Assembly: GCA_019137255.1 (NCBI GenBank)
Contig: WPDH01000170.1
Coordinates: forward strand, 186,001-250,000
Direction of reading: 5' to 3'
DNA length: 64,000 nucleotides
From: Corinectria fuckeliana
Lineage: Eukaryota > Ascomycota > Sordariomycetes > Hypocreales > Nectriaceae
Positions 34,958 through 47,044 of the stretch are shown piece by piece. The position numbers and the translations under genes are program-made. Under the pieces are notes generated by a model that was not told where the DNA came from, made no database searches, and saw only the letters and a program-made list of their open reading frames with translations. The stretch's first letter is position 1, and every line of letters begins with the position of its first letter.

Positions 34958-36570
34958 CTAATGTCCACCAGTCTGCCCCCGGGGCAGAGGTGGGATCCAG
35001 CACACAGCCAGGTTGAGAGCAATGTGGATGATTCCAATAACCCAGAATCCCATGGTAAAGTCCTTGCTGCTGTTCATGAACCGGAAGATGGTGGCGAAAG
35101 CGACGCCACCGAGATTACCGCCGCCGCCTGTAAGTCCAGACAAGATTCCGTTGGCAAAGGGATGGACGTGCGGAACCAGCGCGAAGTTGGCGCCGTTGCC
35201 GGCCTCGAGAAAGATGGCCACGAGAACGATGAGCACGACAAGGGTACCAATGTTACTGCCGTTGGCCTCGGACGGGTTGACCTGGCCGATGACAATCAGC
35301 AGCGCACCTGTCATGATTCCGCACGCCGTAATCCAGCCCTTTCTTAGCCAGAGCCTACGTCTAAATCGGTTGTACAGGACGTCCGCGACAACACCGCCTA
35401 GTGGCTGGTTTACGAAGTTGAGAAAGCCGAAGATGGCGGCGTAGTTGCTCGCCTTAGTTTGGTCAAGGTGCGGGAAGTTCTTCTTGAAGTAGGAGCTCAG
35501 GATTGCGTTGATGGCGAGCTCGCCTCCGAACGAGCACGCGTACGTGGCAACGTGAAAGATTGTTTGCGGTGAGCAGATGACGGGCAGTGCTTCTTTCCAG
35601 CTAGGCTTCACGACCAACTCGCCCCGAGCAATCACAACAGCTTCGCCGCGTGAGATGGCATGCTCGTTGTCGTCGACCTTGAGATCCTTCTCGGGTACGG
35701 TGTTGTTTTCCTCGTCTGAGGCTGAGCGTTCCGATGTAGTGGCGCCGCCGGGGATAGTGTCAGAGTTGCTGAGCCCGTGTGCCTCAATGTTTATGCGAAT
35801 ATTCTGGGCCTGGTCTCCCCATGGTCCCATCGACGTATCGGGGCAGAGCAGAAGCATACCAACACCGCAAGCAAGCAAGCAAACGAGCGGGACGAAAAAG
35901 GTCACCCGCCACGCCTTGGAGGGAGTCGGGCCCTGGTGGGCGACCAACGAATCAAAGACGGCGGGCATGATGAAGTACGTTATGCCTCCACCAGCGTTGC
36001 CCCAGCCGCCAGCGAGAGCGTTGGCCGTGCCAACAACGTTCTTGTCGAAGAAGCCGGTGCATCAGACCTGGCAGGGAACAAAGGTCGCTCCGAGGATGCC
36101 AACGAAGAAACGCGAAGCGTAGAGTCCATTGGCATCCTTGACAAGCGGAGCGAGGCCAATGGGCAGGCAGCCGAGGAGGATCAGGCAGCCGAGGAGGATC
36201 AGGCAGGCGTAGACGCGTCGGCGGCCAAACTGATCGCAGAGCGGGCCGGTGAGAAACCGTGGGAAGAAGGTCGCTGAGAGGGAAACAATGTTGGAGTTTG
36301 CGATTTGAGCTGGTGTCAGGTGGAGGTCCTCCTTGATGGTGACCGTCAACAACGGAGGAAAGGTGTACCTGCACTGAGTCAGCCATATTTTCTAGTCTTA
36401 CGATGATTAACAACGTACCATGCCCAGAAAGCAAGCATGAAGCCCAGCCAGGAGAAGAGAAAGACCCGGCCATGGAGGTCAACGGGGTTGAGCAGTGGAA
36501 CGCTCCTTGCCTTCCTATTGATTGGGTTGACCTCAGGGGTCTTCCACAATTGGGCGATTTGAAACCCCAT
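34958..36570 (-). pseudogene. CrnA/NrtA-type nitrate transporter with premature TGA
   Basis: Exons 36570-36419 and 36368-34958 join in phase 2 (GTACGT...GCAG), spanning 520 codons. The start MGFQIAQLWKTPEVNPINRK matches fungal nitrate carriers. Further family marks are RSVPLLNPVDLHGRVF, FPPLLTVTIKEDLHLT, GPLCDQFGRRRVYA, GGWGNAGGG (nitrate signature) and a cytoplasmic loop rich in Asp/Glu. A TGA at 36064-36062 replaces the Trp usually found after FVPCQV; the frame continues intact on both sides (CTGFFDKNVVGTANAL). A complete protein would be a 12-segment MFS carrier importing nitrate or nitrite at the plasma membrane. Translation would stop after about 150 residues. An 18-base in-frame duplication (CLILLGCLILLGC) lies just upstream. 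No splice option removes the stop without deleting conserved sequence. Sequencing error at one base remains possible. Confidence 0.85.
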
Positions 36571-36796
36571 CTTGTGGATGTTTTCGTCGCCGGAAACCTT
36601 GTCAAGTTCTTTTCGTCCAGTGGTTCTGGGGAGAATCCTGAAAGAGGATGCTATTTGAGTCTTGTTGTGTTGTGTCGTCGTTTCGTTCAAGAGATGATTA
36701 CTACCTCATTTAATAACGAAGTTCAATATGAGCATCAAAACGAGCATCTCCGGACTTTGAAGAACGTTGCATACAAGCTAACTCGATACGGAGAGG

Positions 36797-36802
36797 TTAT
36801 CA
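36797..36802 (-). promoter_or_regulatory. Possible AreA/GATA site upstream of the nitrate transporter
   Basis: TGATAA on the minus strand, 227 bases upstream of the transporter ATG; another TGATAA lies at 37413-37418. Fungal nitrate genes are commonly activated through GATA sites by AreA/NIT2. Six-base motifs occur often by chance, so this is weak. Confidence 0.25.
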
Positions 36803-39800
36803 GCGCCGCGAGCCTGACTGGAGAATTGATATGGTATAGATGCACAACGCCCCGGGGAGAGGAGACGTTCAACCTGACCAACTTGCTATTTTTCCCTGTG
36901 TTGATCCGATTAGAACTGGAGACGGATGGGGGCCCAGGACGGGCCGTGGTCGTTTAGGAGTAGCAGAGCCTCTGGGGCTGAGGACGGCAGGTCTCTTTGT
37001 CTCTGAAGGCGAAGCAACGAACGGGCTTCGACTGCTAAGTAGCTATCGTTCTACAGTATGTCGGGGGGGGGTGGGTCTTGTAGCGGGTTTTCGAATTGTC
37101 CGAACTCTTGATTTTATGATATTTCGGGGATCGTGCAGGTTGTTAGTCTTCTATCCAGCAAAGCAAAGATAGTATCTTTAGACGAGGACGATGGCTTCCA
37201 CTCGACGACTCTCGCTGGAGATTATCGATTTCGGAGATGCTCATTCCTTCCTTGAGTATTCCAGTGAGCGTGTTTGGGCATCCTACGTCTCGAAAAATGC
37301 ACGACGTCGGTTCGACTTCAGAAGGTAGGCACTCGAGGACACTGCAGTGCGCTGGCGGCATTGGCTTGTCCGACACCACTAAGTGCGACTCAAGCTGCGT
37401 GTGCTGGGCTTATGATAAGCCGGTTTAACTAAAGACAAATCGGCCAGCTGCCATTGGAGGTTGGTTTTGGGCAAGGCTGAGGCGCCTCCGCGGAATAGCA
37501 AGACGTTCGATTTTGGAGCCATTTCTAGTGCCAGGGTAGTTTTGGAGATGAGAGTCGTGATATTTCGAAGGGTCGAGAATGAAATTCTGCGGAGCAAACG
37601 GTGGCTGGACGCCGGCAATATATACCAAGCGACAAAGTAAGCTAATAATAATAATAATAGGCCCTAGGGCAGCACCTGTGGGGGGGTTCGATGAGGCTAG
37701 GTATGTTTAGATTCTTGTTTCCGGATCATCACATATGTAGATGATCACGAACTATTCAGTGCATGTCGCCAGTCATTTAGTTGTGATTCTCTCACCGGTT
37801 TAGATGTCGGAGAAGAGCCGCCTACCTAGCTACCTCGAACGGGCGGGATCAATCAATATGGCCCATGACTTTATAGTCATGTGGGCTGTAATGTCGCTCG
37901 TTGGGACATTTCAATGACAGGTGGTTGTGTCCCCGAGCATGCTTAGTCCTTGTTAATTAGTCCTTGGAAGTGGTAGCAACAGCGTAAACCCAATCATTGT
38001 GGAAGCGGTCGCTATGGAATAGATACTCACCAGCCGCAGAGATCGGCGAGTGCTGGCTACTACCAAGCCTCGCACCAGACAATGATGTTATGTGACGGCT
38101 GGCGACACGACTGAGTCGCCAAAAAATCTGCCAGGACTTCAGCAGTTATGTTTCGCGCAAGTCAAAAATTCTGCCATTCTCGTCGGCGCCCTACGTCTGC
38201 CTGCCTTTTTTGTATTTCGCCTGTAGGGTAACATTCCTTTTAATTATCTAGCTCAACCTGAAGCTACATTCTGTTGGGTTTCTTGGGAATACTCTCACAT
38301 TAGTAGCGTACTTCGCTTGTTACATTAACCTGTAAACGATGAAACCATTGTTGGTTGAGCATCTCGTATTTCAGGATGCAAACCTCGCCGTTTTCTAGTA
38401 CATGATGTGGATCGACCATTGCTGCAAATAAAGTTGAGGGTACCAGTGGCGCTGTCTCGACCGGGAGTTTGCGACAATCGAGGCGCTAACCCACAGGGGC
38501 TAAGAGGGGCAGTAGGCGAATTTGAGGACTTATCGTTGGGGAGGAATGTGTGAACCTTTTTGATACTCCTTTGATTTCTCTATATACATTATCTAGTAAG
38601 CACGTAGTTCTCGAAATGCCTCAACCCTCCTCCAAGGCAATTACCTCGAGTCGATTTGATACCTTCCTTTGTCTTAGAAAGATACATACGAAGTACGGAG
38701 TACGTAGCTCTCAAACATGCTAATGAAGGTTCTCGACAAGAGTCCAAACGAAACAAAACACAACCCACCTGTCCTGATTAATGGAGCCAAGGTACCTAAT
38801 CTACGAAATAGACCCGCACCATGTTCTGCAGGGCACCAAGGCACCTCCGGAGATCCACCTGCAACGCCGATTCCAATTTGAACGTCTATTTTCGTCGAGA
38901 AGAGAACACATCACCTTTGAGCGAGAACAGCTGTAAGTACTGAGTAGAGGTACTAACACCAAGGTAGCTAGCTGTTAGGGCTGGTCGAGCTTAGGCTGCT
39001 GGAATCCGCCGACGAGGAGGTACGGAGCACCTGCTGGTAAGCATTCTGCTGTGCACATTGAGCGAATCATTATCCTTAGGAATTGGCCAAGTTCATGGGC
39101 GAGGATCAGATGGATTCCTGGCAACCTGCCTACTATGCACTTACCTACCTACATACCAACATTACTAGGTACTTAGGTAGTAGGTAATGTAGGTAATTAA
39201 TTATCTTGTGCACTTCGTACTTGGCTGTTAATAAGGTTGCGGGGGTCTTCCGAATTACAGTGTGGCATCGCCACATCAGCCAACACTGCCTCAGCTGGCA
39301 TTCGTAGACTTATTAGCTTACCTTTTCCAACGTATATCTAGATACGAACAGTGCGACATTTATCGACTATTACTGAGGAGGCATCAGAGTAGTAGGCATC
39401 TTGAGCAAGGAGTATAGAACAGAGTCGACACTCTCTAGCAAGGTTGGGACTGTCTCGAAACAGAACGCAACTCCGCGTCTTTGACTGGTGGGTTGACACC
39501 ACACTGAAGGTGCCATGCAACCATGTTTCTCTCGTTTGGACCCATGGGCGGTGAACCTGCCGAGGCGTGAACCGATGGGGTGGCCCCTTTTCCCGTCTCT
39601 AAAGCTTGATCCTTGTCGAATGTGGGATGGAAATTACCTGCTGCGACTGTCCTCATGGTGTTTGGACCAATTGGAGAGGCCGAGCCGCAAGTTGTCAGCC
39701 ATGACATGGCACAGGCACAGAGTAGTAAGTATTACTACTCTGTACGAGTGCTGTGTACCTAGTCTAGATTGATGCAGAGCACAGGACACACGCAGCTACT

Positions 39801-40070
39801 CTGGAGAGATGTAGGAGAGGGCTGGCGTTGTGTTGAGCTGCGGCCCCAAGCTCGTAATGTCGTGATATTTTTAATATTTTTAATATGCGTACGGAGTACA
39901 TACCTCCTTGCAACCTCCTATACTTCGTACATCCTGCCACCTTTCAGGTACCAAGGCTACTAAGGTGTACTGCTAGTAAGTAGGTACTTAGTAGGTAGGG
40001 ACTACTAGTAGTACTCTAAATACCAAGTAGGTACTTCGTACTGCACATCGACATTTCCAGCTTTCAATCG

Positions 40071-40097
40071 CACCACCACCACCACCACCACCACCAC
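40071..40097. repeat. CAC trinucleotide repeat
   Basis: About nine tandem CAC units in the presumed promoter or leader of the gene at 41137. Confidence 0.8.
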
Positions 40098-41136
40098 TAT
40101 CATCATCACTACCTGCTGTCAACCGACGCCCGTTCCTCTCGCGCCTCACCCGCCTCGCCCGCCTCGCCTCGCGCCAACGCCTGCAACCACACCGTTCCCG
40201 CTTCAAGACAGAGGGGACTGACTAGTGACTGTCTCCAGTGTTTCCTTCCCGAATCCGTCCTCGCGGCCGTGGTAGCTCTGAGCCTCCACTTGCGCCGTCC
40301 GCCGTCTGGTCTCGTCTTGTTCCACAAGGCCCCTGACCCGCGCCGTCGAAGGTTCGTTGTTTCGATTCTCGCCTAGGCTCTAGATTTTGAGCTTTCGAGG
40401 ACTGAGCGCGGGTTGTAACACACCAACAAAAAGCCCTTGGCGCGCGCATCGTCCTTTGGCGGACATTCCCTGGAGGCATTCCCTGGAGGAGGTACGTATC
40501 CAACAACTTCGTCCAATCTCGCTGCCTCCTGCCTTCGACTTTACTTCCCACTTTGGCTGTTACTACACCCTGTACCTCGTCAACCCGTCACAATCTTTAT
40601 TCCTTCACCACCATACATCCAGTCTCTTGCGATGCTCGATTCGGTCGCCGGCGCTTGATTGCTTCAGTACCTTCCACCAGTGTCCGAGGTTATCGCCGGC
40701 CCCCGAGCCTGTCTCGTCGCGCTTGCCTTGGCTTGACCCATCTCGTCTTGTCTCGCCTGACCTGTTCTCGTCTCTCGCTTTGCCCTCGATCCGTTCCGCC
40801 TCTGTCCCGCCGTCGTCCCAAAGCCCGCCTACCATCAACTCTACCTTTTGCGCCACACTTTGATCCGTCAACTAACGATACGGCCTCCTTCAAGACCTTA
40901 GCTCCATGCTATCTAATAATTGACCGGCCGGCTGCCGACCCAAAAAATTGGTTCATCTGCACGTTCATCCGTGCGCATCCAACTTGGAAGATTCCAAACC
41001 TCGACTGGAATCGCGACCCGAACACCATCCCCTCGACACGTTTGGGTGCTTGAAGCGCAACTCTCCTGGGGACCGCAGCCTTTCATACTAATCGATATTG
41101 GACGTTTACTAGTTCGACCTACCTTCCTGAGCAACA

Positions 41137-43863
41137 ATGACAACCCACGCAATCACGGCTCATGGCCCTGATGCCCGGCAGGGTGCCGTGACGCCGACCT
41201 CGATGACCTACCGACCGGTGGCTGGTTCGCCAACGCTGACGAACCCGGATATGATCCTCCCAGACTACCCAGACTACGGTCGATCCGACTCCCCCGATGA
41301 CCGCTCGCAGTCACCCATTATGATGTGGAACAACACACAGATTGGCGACGTCCAATTCCACTTGCCGCCGCCGCAAAATTCCTTCATGACAAATCCCATG
41401 ACCCCTTCGACCCCAATTATATATGGAAACGGTACAATGTTGTCGGATATTGGCGAGGTGACGGAGGTCGAGAGCGTTGTTGGAAGAGGACCCAGACGTG
41501 CTTCATCGCAACTGTCGGTCCAAAGCGAAGGCGATGCCGCCTTGCGATCTACGCCCACCATGGGGCTACCGCGCATCAAGACAAAAACCCAAGTTCCGCC
41601 ACGCGAGAGGAGGGACTCCCTAGAATCTACCAGCACAATCAGGACCCAAGATCGAAATGCGCCCTTTGCTGATTTTGATGACGCGGTAAGCGTCGACGAC
41701 GTCAACTTTCAGGGTGATGACGAGGAGAGCATGGCCTCCTCATATGTGGAAGGGACGCCTGCGCCGGCATCCGGGGCTGTGAGGAGGCCAGAGAGACAAG
41801 TGTCGGGCGATGATCATCGATTTTCTACAAACTCCATCAGCGACAGGGCCGAGCAAATCCTCGCTAACGCGAAGATGCGGTTAACGGTAAGCTACGGCTA
41901 GTCAATTTGTCGCTCTTTTGTGCTCATGATATTGCAGACCATGGAGGGAAACCTCTCGAGGGCTAGGAGCACACTCTACTACACGCCCGCGTCCGATGGC
42001 TCAACGCCATCACCACCCATTGTGCGACCCGCAACGTCCTTCCGCGAACCCATAGCCCAAAATTCCACAGGCCACTCGAGGATCCTGAGCGAGACGAAAT
42101 TTCAAGATGACACCATTGCATATCCACTGCGATCAGCCAGCGCTCTGGGTGCTGCCGGAGGCTATCGTCAGCCGTTGACCTCGTCAAGGAGCGCCGATGC
42201 GCTGGGGGGAGGCTATGCAAGCTCCCGTCACAAGCCGTCACATCACCCTTTGGATACGAGTCTCGAGCCATTGAGTGAAGACGAGGACTACGCGGACGCC
42301 AATAGTAGCCAGTACGACAACCTGCGAAGTCCTACCTTTGGATACGCTACCGACAAAGAAGTTACTCGGTCTGTCTCAGTAGCGCAGGTGCGCGACTTAA
42401 AAGGCCAGATGAAGGATCTCAAGGGCAAGATCTCGAGCTTGAAGGAGCAGGCACGTGCGGACAGCATGAAACGTCGAAGTTTACAAAGTCTAAGGACCCC
42501 AAGCCCTTTTACCCACTCGAGATGGGATCAGGGAGTGATAGAACAGGGGAGCACGAACGGTGCAGCTCCAGAAACTGCACCCTGGCAGGCTCCTTGGAAC
42601 TCGGCCTTGGCCCCCGCCGATTTCGGAGTCGAGAAACCCTTGCCCAGCTATGAGGCGATCGTGGCAGCCGAGGCACAAGTCGATAAGGAGGAAGTAGCAA
42701 GTGTTGAACATAAAAATACGGCTGAAGTAACCCCTAAGGCTACCCCTAAGACCCCCGCTGAAGGATGTTCGACCAAGGGGACAGATTCGCCCCAGTTGGA
42801 GGAGCATATCAATACAGAGGAGGAACCTTTTGGACAGGCGGGGGAAGAGCAGCAACCGTTTAGTGGAGAACTCGACCGGGATGAGAGCGAGAGCCTGACA
42901 CAAAGGGAGCAAGATGAAAAGGAGGAAGCTGATTTACGAGAGGCTGCTGATGAAGTCGCCGAGGAAGAGGAGCAAGACGGAGATTTTAGTGATTACGAGA
43001 GCGAAAGCGGCGAGTCGCTCTATCACGACACGGTTCAACACCCTATTTCCCACGAGGACCGTGAGGATGCCTTCGACTACGAGCACTTCTTTCTTCACTC
43101 GGCAATGGGCACAATCCGTCAACAGCGGCTTGGCCGGAGAGATAGCTCGGCAAGCGCCAGCTCCGAAGAGTCCGTCGAGACAACGAGAGGCCCTATCCTA
43201 GATCGGCCACGAAGATCTAGCAACGATACCATGTCGTCTGTAGGTACATTTGCCACGGCCACCGAGGGACGCACGAGCCGGAGCTCGACCCTACAAGATG
43301 AGACCAGGGAAAAGGCAGTTGAGACGCCCGACTTATCAGATTATTCGGATGGGCCCCTATCGTCTAAACGAACTACGTTTGGGGGCTTTGAGTTCCCGCG
43401 CCCTCAACACAGCTCTAGCGGTTTCCACAAACCCCAGGTTCGAAGGAGCACGGTTGTGCATCGACCGTCCCAGAGCGAGAGCGTGGCATCACTTCGGCCT
43501 TCGGTTTCATCATTCGAGTCGACCGGAACCAACCGAAGTTTCCCGTTGATAAACAAGGCCAAAATGAACGGGGGAGTGCTAACTCCCGGGGGTTCGCCGG
43601 ACCGCGAGCTGGAGCAAATATCAGAGTACCTCATGCACGAGACTTCCGCTGTCTGCGACAAAGAGAGCGGCGGGGGTCATGGCCACACACCTGCGGCTCA
43701 CTTGCTCCCCAAGGAGGACCAGGTTCTTGTGGAAAAGCTCGTGGCCAGTCTTGGGAGGTGCGTTTTGGGGCTTACAGAAGTCTCGAGGGCGAGCACGGAG
43801 TCTCGCATGTATCGACGGAGAATGGAGACGGCGCGGCGCATATTAGAAGGACTGGAGGAGTAA
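41137..43863 (+). CDS. Ser/Glu-rich fungal protein with a short coiled coil
   Basis: Two exons, 41137-41886 and 41938-43863 (intron GTAAGC...TTGCAG, phase 0), give 891 aa. The protein is mostly disordered, with Ser/Pro-rich and strongly acidic stretches (for example EEEEQDGDFSDYESESGESL). A conserved-looking helix, VAQVRDLKGQMKDLKGKISS, lies around residue 405 and should form a coiled coil. The C-terminus (QVLVEKLVASLGRCVLGLTE ... RRMETARRILEGLEE) is also helical and free of low complexity, so it may be a binding module. No enzyme motif, signal peptide or membrane segment is visible. I recognise it only as a hypothetical protein of filamentous ascomycetes; a scaffold or cytoskeletal role would be a guess. 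Confidence 0.88.
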
Positions 43864-44993
43864 TCTGGGCAAAGCATCATTTGGGAGGCCTATTATGAGA
43901 ACAAAAGTGGTTACTACGGCGTCAAAGGGGTGGGCGCCTCGTTTCATACAGCGGATATTGCAGCGACGGCAGTGGTGGTTTGGGATTAAACCCTTGGAGG
44001 TTGCATTTGTCTTCGGTTTAGATATAGTCATGTTCGATACCCCTCTATCACTATTTACTTGAGCTTTCTGCCCTGAGAGGCCGGTGTATACTTGGTCTTG
44101 AGGCTTGTGACATTCATGTATTGGTTAGGCCAACTTCAAGACTCATGTGCTAGCCATGAAGCTGACAAGGCCTATATATTCGTAAGTGATGAGACGCTTG
44201 GGAGCCAGAGTCGAAAAGTGATGCATCAGGTTGACCAGAGCGTCGGAGAAGCGGCCCGTCAGCACTCAGGTATGCAGCTACTAATTAGCATGGATGGTGA
44301 AAGGGCTTGGCTGCTGAGTGAGCGTACAAAAGGATGAGGGGAAGCTCTCGTAGCAATCTGACAGAGTACCTAACCATCAAACTGTGTCCTCTTCTCAACA
44401 AAAGGACTACTTTCTTACAGAAGGAGAAATACTTGTTTGTATTTGCGTTATATTGACTCCATCGTGGGGTTCTTTTGGGAGACTATATTACCACCGCAAT
44501 CAGACCACTTAATCTACAGCCAGCTCTCTCAGTCACTCACCGTCTATCATCCATTCACCGGGCAAACAAGTCCGCAACAATGGATGTCACACCGTACTGG
44601 CTCTATGACAGGCTTCGGGCGTCTTGTAAGTCCATTTCGCTTTTAATCAGACTCTATTCGCTTTCCCTGTTTTTCTTCTTCTTTCTTCGATGATGTTATT
44701 CTCTTCCTTCCTGGATCTGGTCTGGACTCTTAAGGATGCTACCCACTCCCCCCCCCTGGCAACTCAGAGGCGCCCACCCGACGAGACGCCATAAAATAAA
44801 ATAAAAACGCCACGCGACAAGACTCCCTCCCCCTCCACCGCTCCCAGCTTTCTCCAACCTTCTTTGGCTCTCCCTACCTATCTATATCTTTCAGCAACGC
44901 CGAGCTCTACGAATACGCTCTCTTCCACAACAACCAAAACGCGCAGCACATAATAAATACAGACACGCGAACCAATACGGCCCACCCAAAGCC
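43864..44993. other. Intergenic, promoter of the Apq12 gene
   Basis: The left half is the 3' flank of the coiled-coil protein gene. A short frame at 44581 (MDVTPYWLYDRLRAS followed by GTAAGT) looks like a small first exon, but no downstream acceptor continues it. CT-rich leader from about 44820. Confidence 0.5.
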
Positions 44994-45530
44994 ATGGACT
45001 ACTCGCCAACGCTGACCACGCATCTGCTCTCAGCCTTCCTGCCCGCCGACCTCGTCGACTCCATCCACACCCACGTCCTCCACCCGCACGCGCCCCTGCA
45101 GGTCCTCAAGCGCAACGCCATCGTCCAGGCGCAGCGGCTACTCAACGCCGTGTGGCCGCTCGTGCGGCCGCTGTTCGAGCGGCTGCTGGACGCCATGGCC
45201 GAGAACCAGGGCCTCGTCGGCGTCATGGCCTCGCTGCTCGTGCTCGCCACCGTCCTCGTCGTGCTGAACTGGATCCGCCGCCTGCTGCTGTGGTGGACGC
45301 GCATGACGCTGCGCGTCGTGACGTGGGCCGCCCTCGTCCTCGCCGCCGCCTGGATCGTGGACCGCGGCGTCTTCACGAGCGCGCGGGACGTCGCCGTCGT
45401 CGGCGGCAAGGTCGTCGGCTACATGGCGCTGCTCAAGGACGTGTGGGTGGACGAGTATAACCGGTACGAGGCGCAACAGGGACAGGGACAGGCCACGGCC
45501 GGCGCGCCAGGTCGGAGCTCGGGACGGTGA
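44994..45530 (+). CDS. Apq12 family nuclear envelope / nuclear pore biogenesis protein
   Basis: Single exon, 178 aa, from ATG 44994. The Apq12 pattern is present: an N-terminal amphipathic part (APLQVLKRNAIVQAQRLLNA), a first membrane segment (LVGVMASLLVLATVLVVLNW), the short basic link IRRLLLWWTRM, a second segment (VVTWAALVLAAAWIV), and a tail ending in Gln/Gly-rich sequence. In yeast, Apq12 sits in the ER and nuclear envelope and is needed for nuclear pore assembly, mRNA export and membrane lipid balance. The gene is strongly GC-rich at third codon positions, unlike its neighbours, which creates long shadow frames on both strands. Confidence 0.88.
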   Translation: MDYSPTLTTHLLSAFLPADLVDSIHTHVLHPHAPLQVLKRNAIVQAQRLLNAVWPLVRPLFERLLDAMAENQGLVGVMASLLVLATVLVVLNWIRRLLLWWTRMTLRVVTWAALVLAAAWIVDRGVFTSARDVAVVGGKVVGYMALLKDVWVDEYNRYEAQQGQGQATAGAPGRSSGR

Positions 45531-45941
45531 ACGGGGCGGGGTGCGTGGAGCGCCTTGACCGGGAGAGATGCACAAGAGACGGATCAAATATCACGACGAC
45601 AGACTTACGACATTCGCGAATGGAACATAATGGGAAAAGGGGCTGGGAAGAATACGACGACCGAACGAGGTTACTTTTGATGCGTAATCACGATGGGCCA
45701 AAACAATGGCCGGGCAAAGAGAGCGATGGGGAAACAGGACAGAACGCAGCCCATGACGTAACTGAAAAGACGTGTGAGCTTTCGTGCTCAGTCACAGTAC
45801 GTCTTAGATCCGAAGACGTGGATATCAACGCCGGCGCTATGCAATACCATACAAATCCCCAAGCAAATGCCCCAATAACACCCTATACCATTTCCCCTTT
45901 CTCTTCTTTGCAAATTCAATTAATACCAAAATCGAAAACCA
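45531..45941. other. Intergenic, convergent 3' ends
   Basis: 3' flanks of the Apq12 gene (+) and the GPN3 gene (-). Nothing recognised. Confidence 0.6.
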
Positions 45942-47044
45942 TCATTCCTGATCTTCATACTCCTGTTCGTCGTTTGGTTCTTTGGGGTCCTGGGCCTCGT
46001 GAAACTGAATGCAGTCGTCGACGTGACTCAAGATGGAACCGACGCTGTCCTCGTCCGTCACATCCAGCTTCAGGTAGTTGATCATGCTGAAGCTCTCAAT
46101 CAGACCCGCGACGGCGCGGTTTAGTCGCCGGAAGCTTGCCCCCTTCATGACCTGACCCTTCTCATCTGCCGGTTGCGACTCGTCGTCTTCGGCTTCGGGG
46201 CCCTCGGTGACCCGCCTCGCGCGCTCGATTGGGTCGTCGTCGAGGAGGCTCACATCGGGGGTGAGGAAGCGCTTCATGTCCTTCTTCTTGACCTGGCCCT
46301 TGACGAGGTCCATTTTCGACAAGACGTTGATGTGGGGGACCTCGAGCATGAGCATGGCACTCATGGCGCTGAGGGTGCCGGAGAAGAACTTGGCGCGATC
46401 GACGACGAAGGTGGCCTCGAGGAGGTATATGGCGGCCATGCGGATGTCGAGGGAGCCCGGCTGGGAGAGGAACTTGACGAGGGCGGGGAGAATGGGAACA
46501 TGGGTGTAGAGCTCGATCTGCCCGGGCATGTCGAAGATGATGAGGTACTCCTCGCTCAAGGCGTCGAGGGCCTCGGTCAGCCAGTCGAGGTTTTCCATGA
46601 GGAACTCGAAGCAGTAGATGAGGCCACCGTTGGGCCCGAGGCCGACCTCTTCCATGGCATCCTTGAGGGAGATGAGCTCCTTGATGTCAAGGTCGGGTGT
46701 GTGCTCGAAGTTCTCGGCGGCGGGGTCGAGATTGACGTAGAAGGCGGAGCGGCGGTTGAGCTGCAGGTGGGTGATGAGGGCGGCGCAAAAGGTGGACTGG
46801 GGGCAAACGAGGACAGGTTAGCTGCTAGCACGCAATTGAGAGGGCGGATGTCTCGTATTGTCTAATGTGAATGGGTGAATGATGCGATATGGCGACTCGC
46901 GAGTGGATGCACGATGCACGATGCACGTTGAGGGATGTGTGTAGGTTGGTGTGTGCCTGAGCGTATGTGCGAGGAAGTGTGTGTCTCTGTACGTACCTTG
47001 CCCGCGCCCGCGGGGCCCATGACCATGGCACCGAATTTGCTCAT
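45942..47044 (-). CDS. GPN3: GPN-loop GTPase 3
   Basis: Exon 1 (47044-46997, 16 codons) ends exactly at the P-loop lysine (GPAGAGK); exon 2 (46796-45942) continues STFCAALITHLQLNRRSAFY. Total 300 aa. The 200-base intron is long for this region and contains three tandem GATGCAC units. Motifs in order are the P-loop, FYVNLDPAAENF, the diagnostic LGPNGGLIYCFEFL (GPN loop), IIFDMPGQIELYTHVP (switch region with the DxPGQ motif), and LSKMDLVKG (nucleotide specificity). The pattern matches GPN3 rather than GPN1 or GPN2. GPN3 works with GPN1 in assembly and nuclear import of RNA polymerase II. The C-terminus is acidic (QEYEDQE). Neighbouring genes are unrelated. Confidence 0.93.

Larger units (their letters stand above)
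36571..41136. other. Gene-poor intergenic region, 4.6 kb
   Basis: Promoter side of the nitrate transporter locus on the left and the pyrimidine-rich leader of the coiled-coil protein gene at about 40100-41136. Between them (about 37640-40060) the sequence is AT-richer, holds only short ORFs, and carries many TAGGTA/TACCTA and GTACGGAGTAC-like words. No transposon coding sequence or other nitrate-assimilation gene is recognisable. Confidence 0.5.

Noticed and set aside
36571..41136. Search for nitrate or nitrite reductase genes next to the transporter
   Set aside because: No reductase motifs or long frames are present; the transporter is not clustered with them in this window.
44581..44630. 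Possible short first exon MDVTPYWLYDRLRAS followed by GTAAGT
   Set aside because: Downstream acceptors tested by eye give immediate stops, and no second exon could be found.
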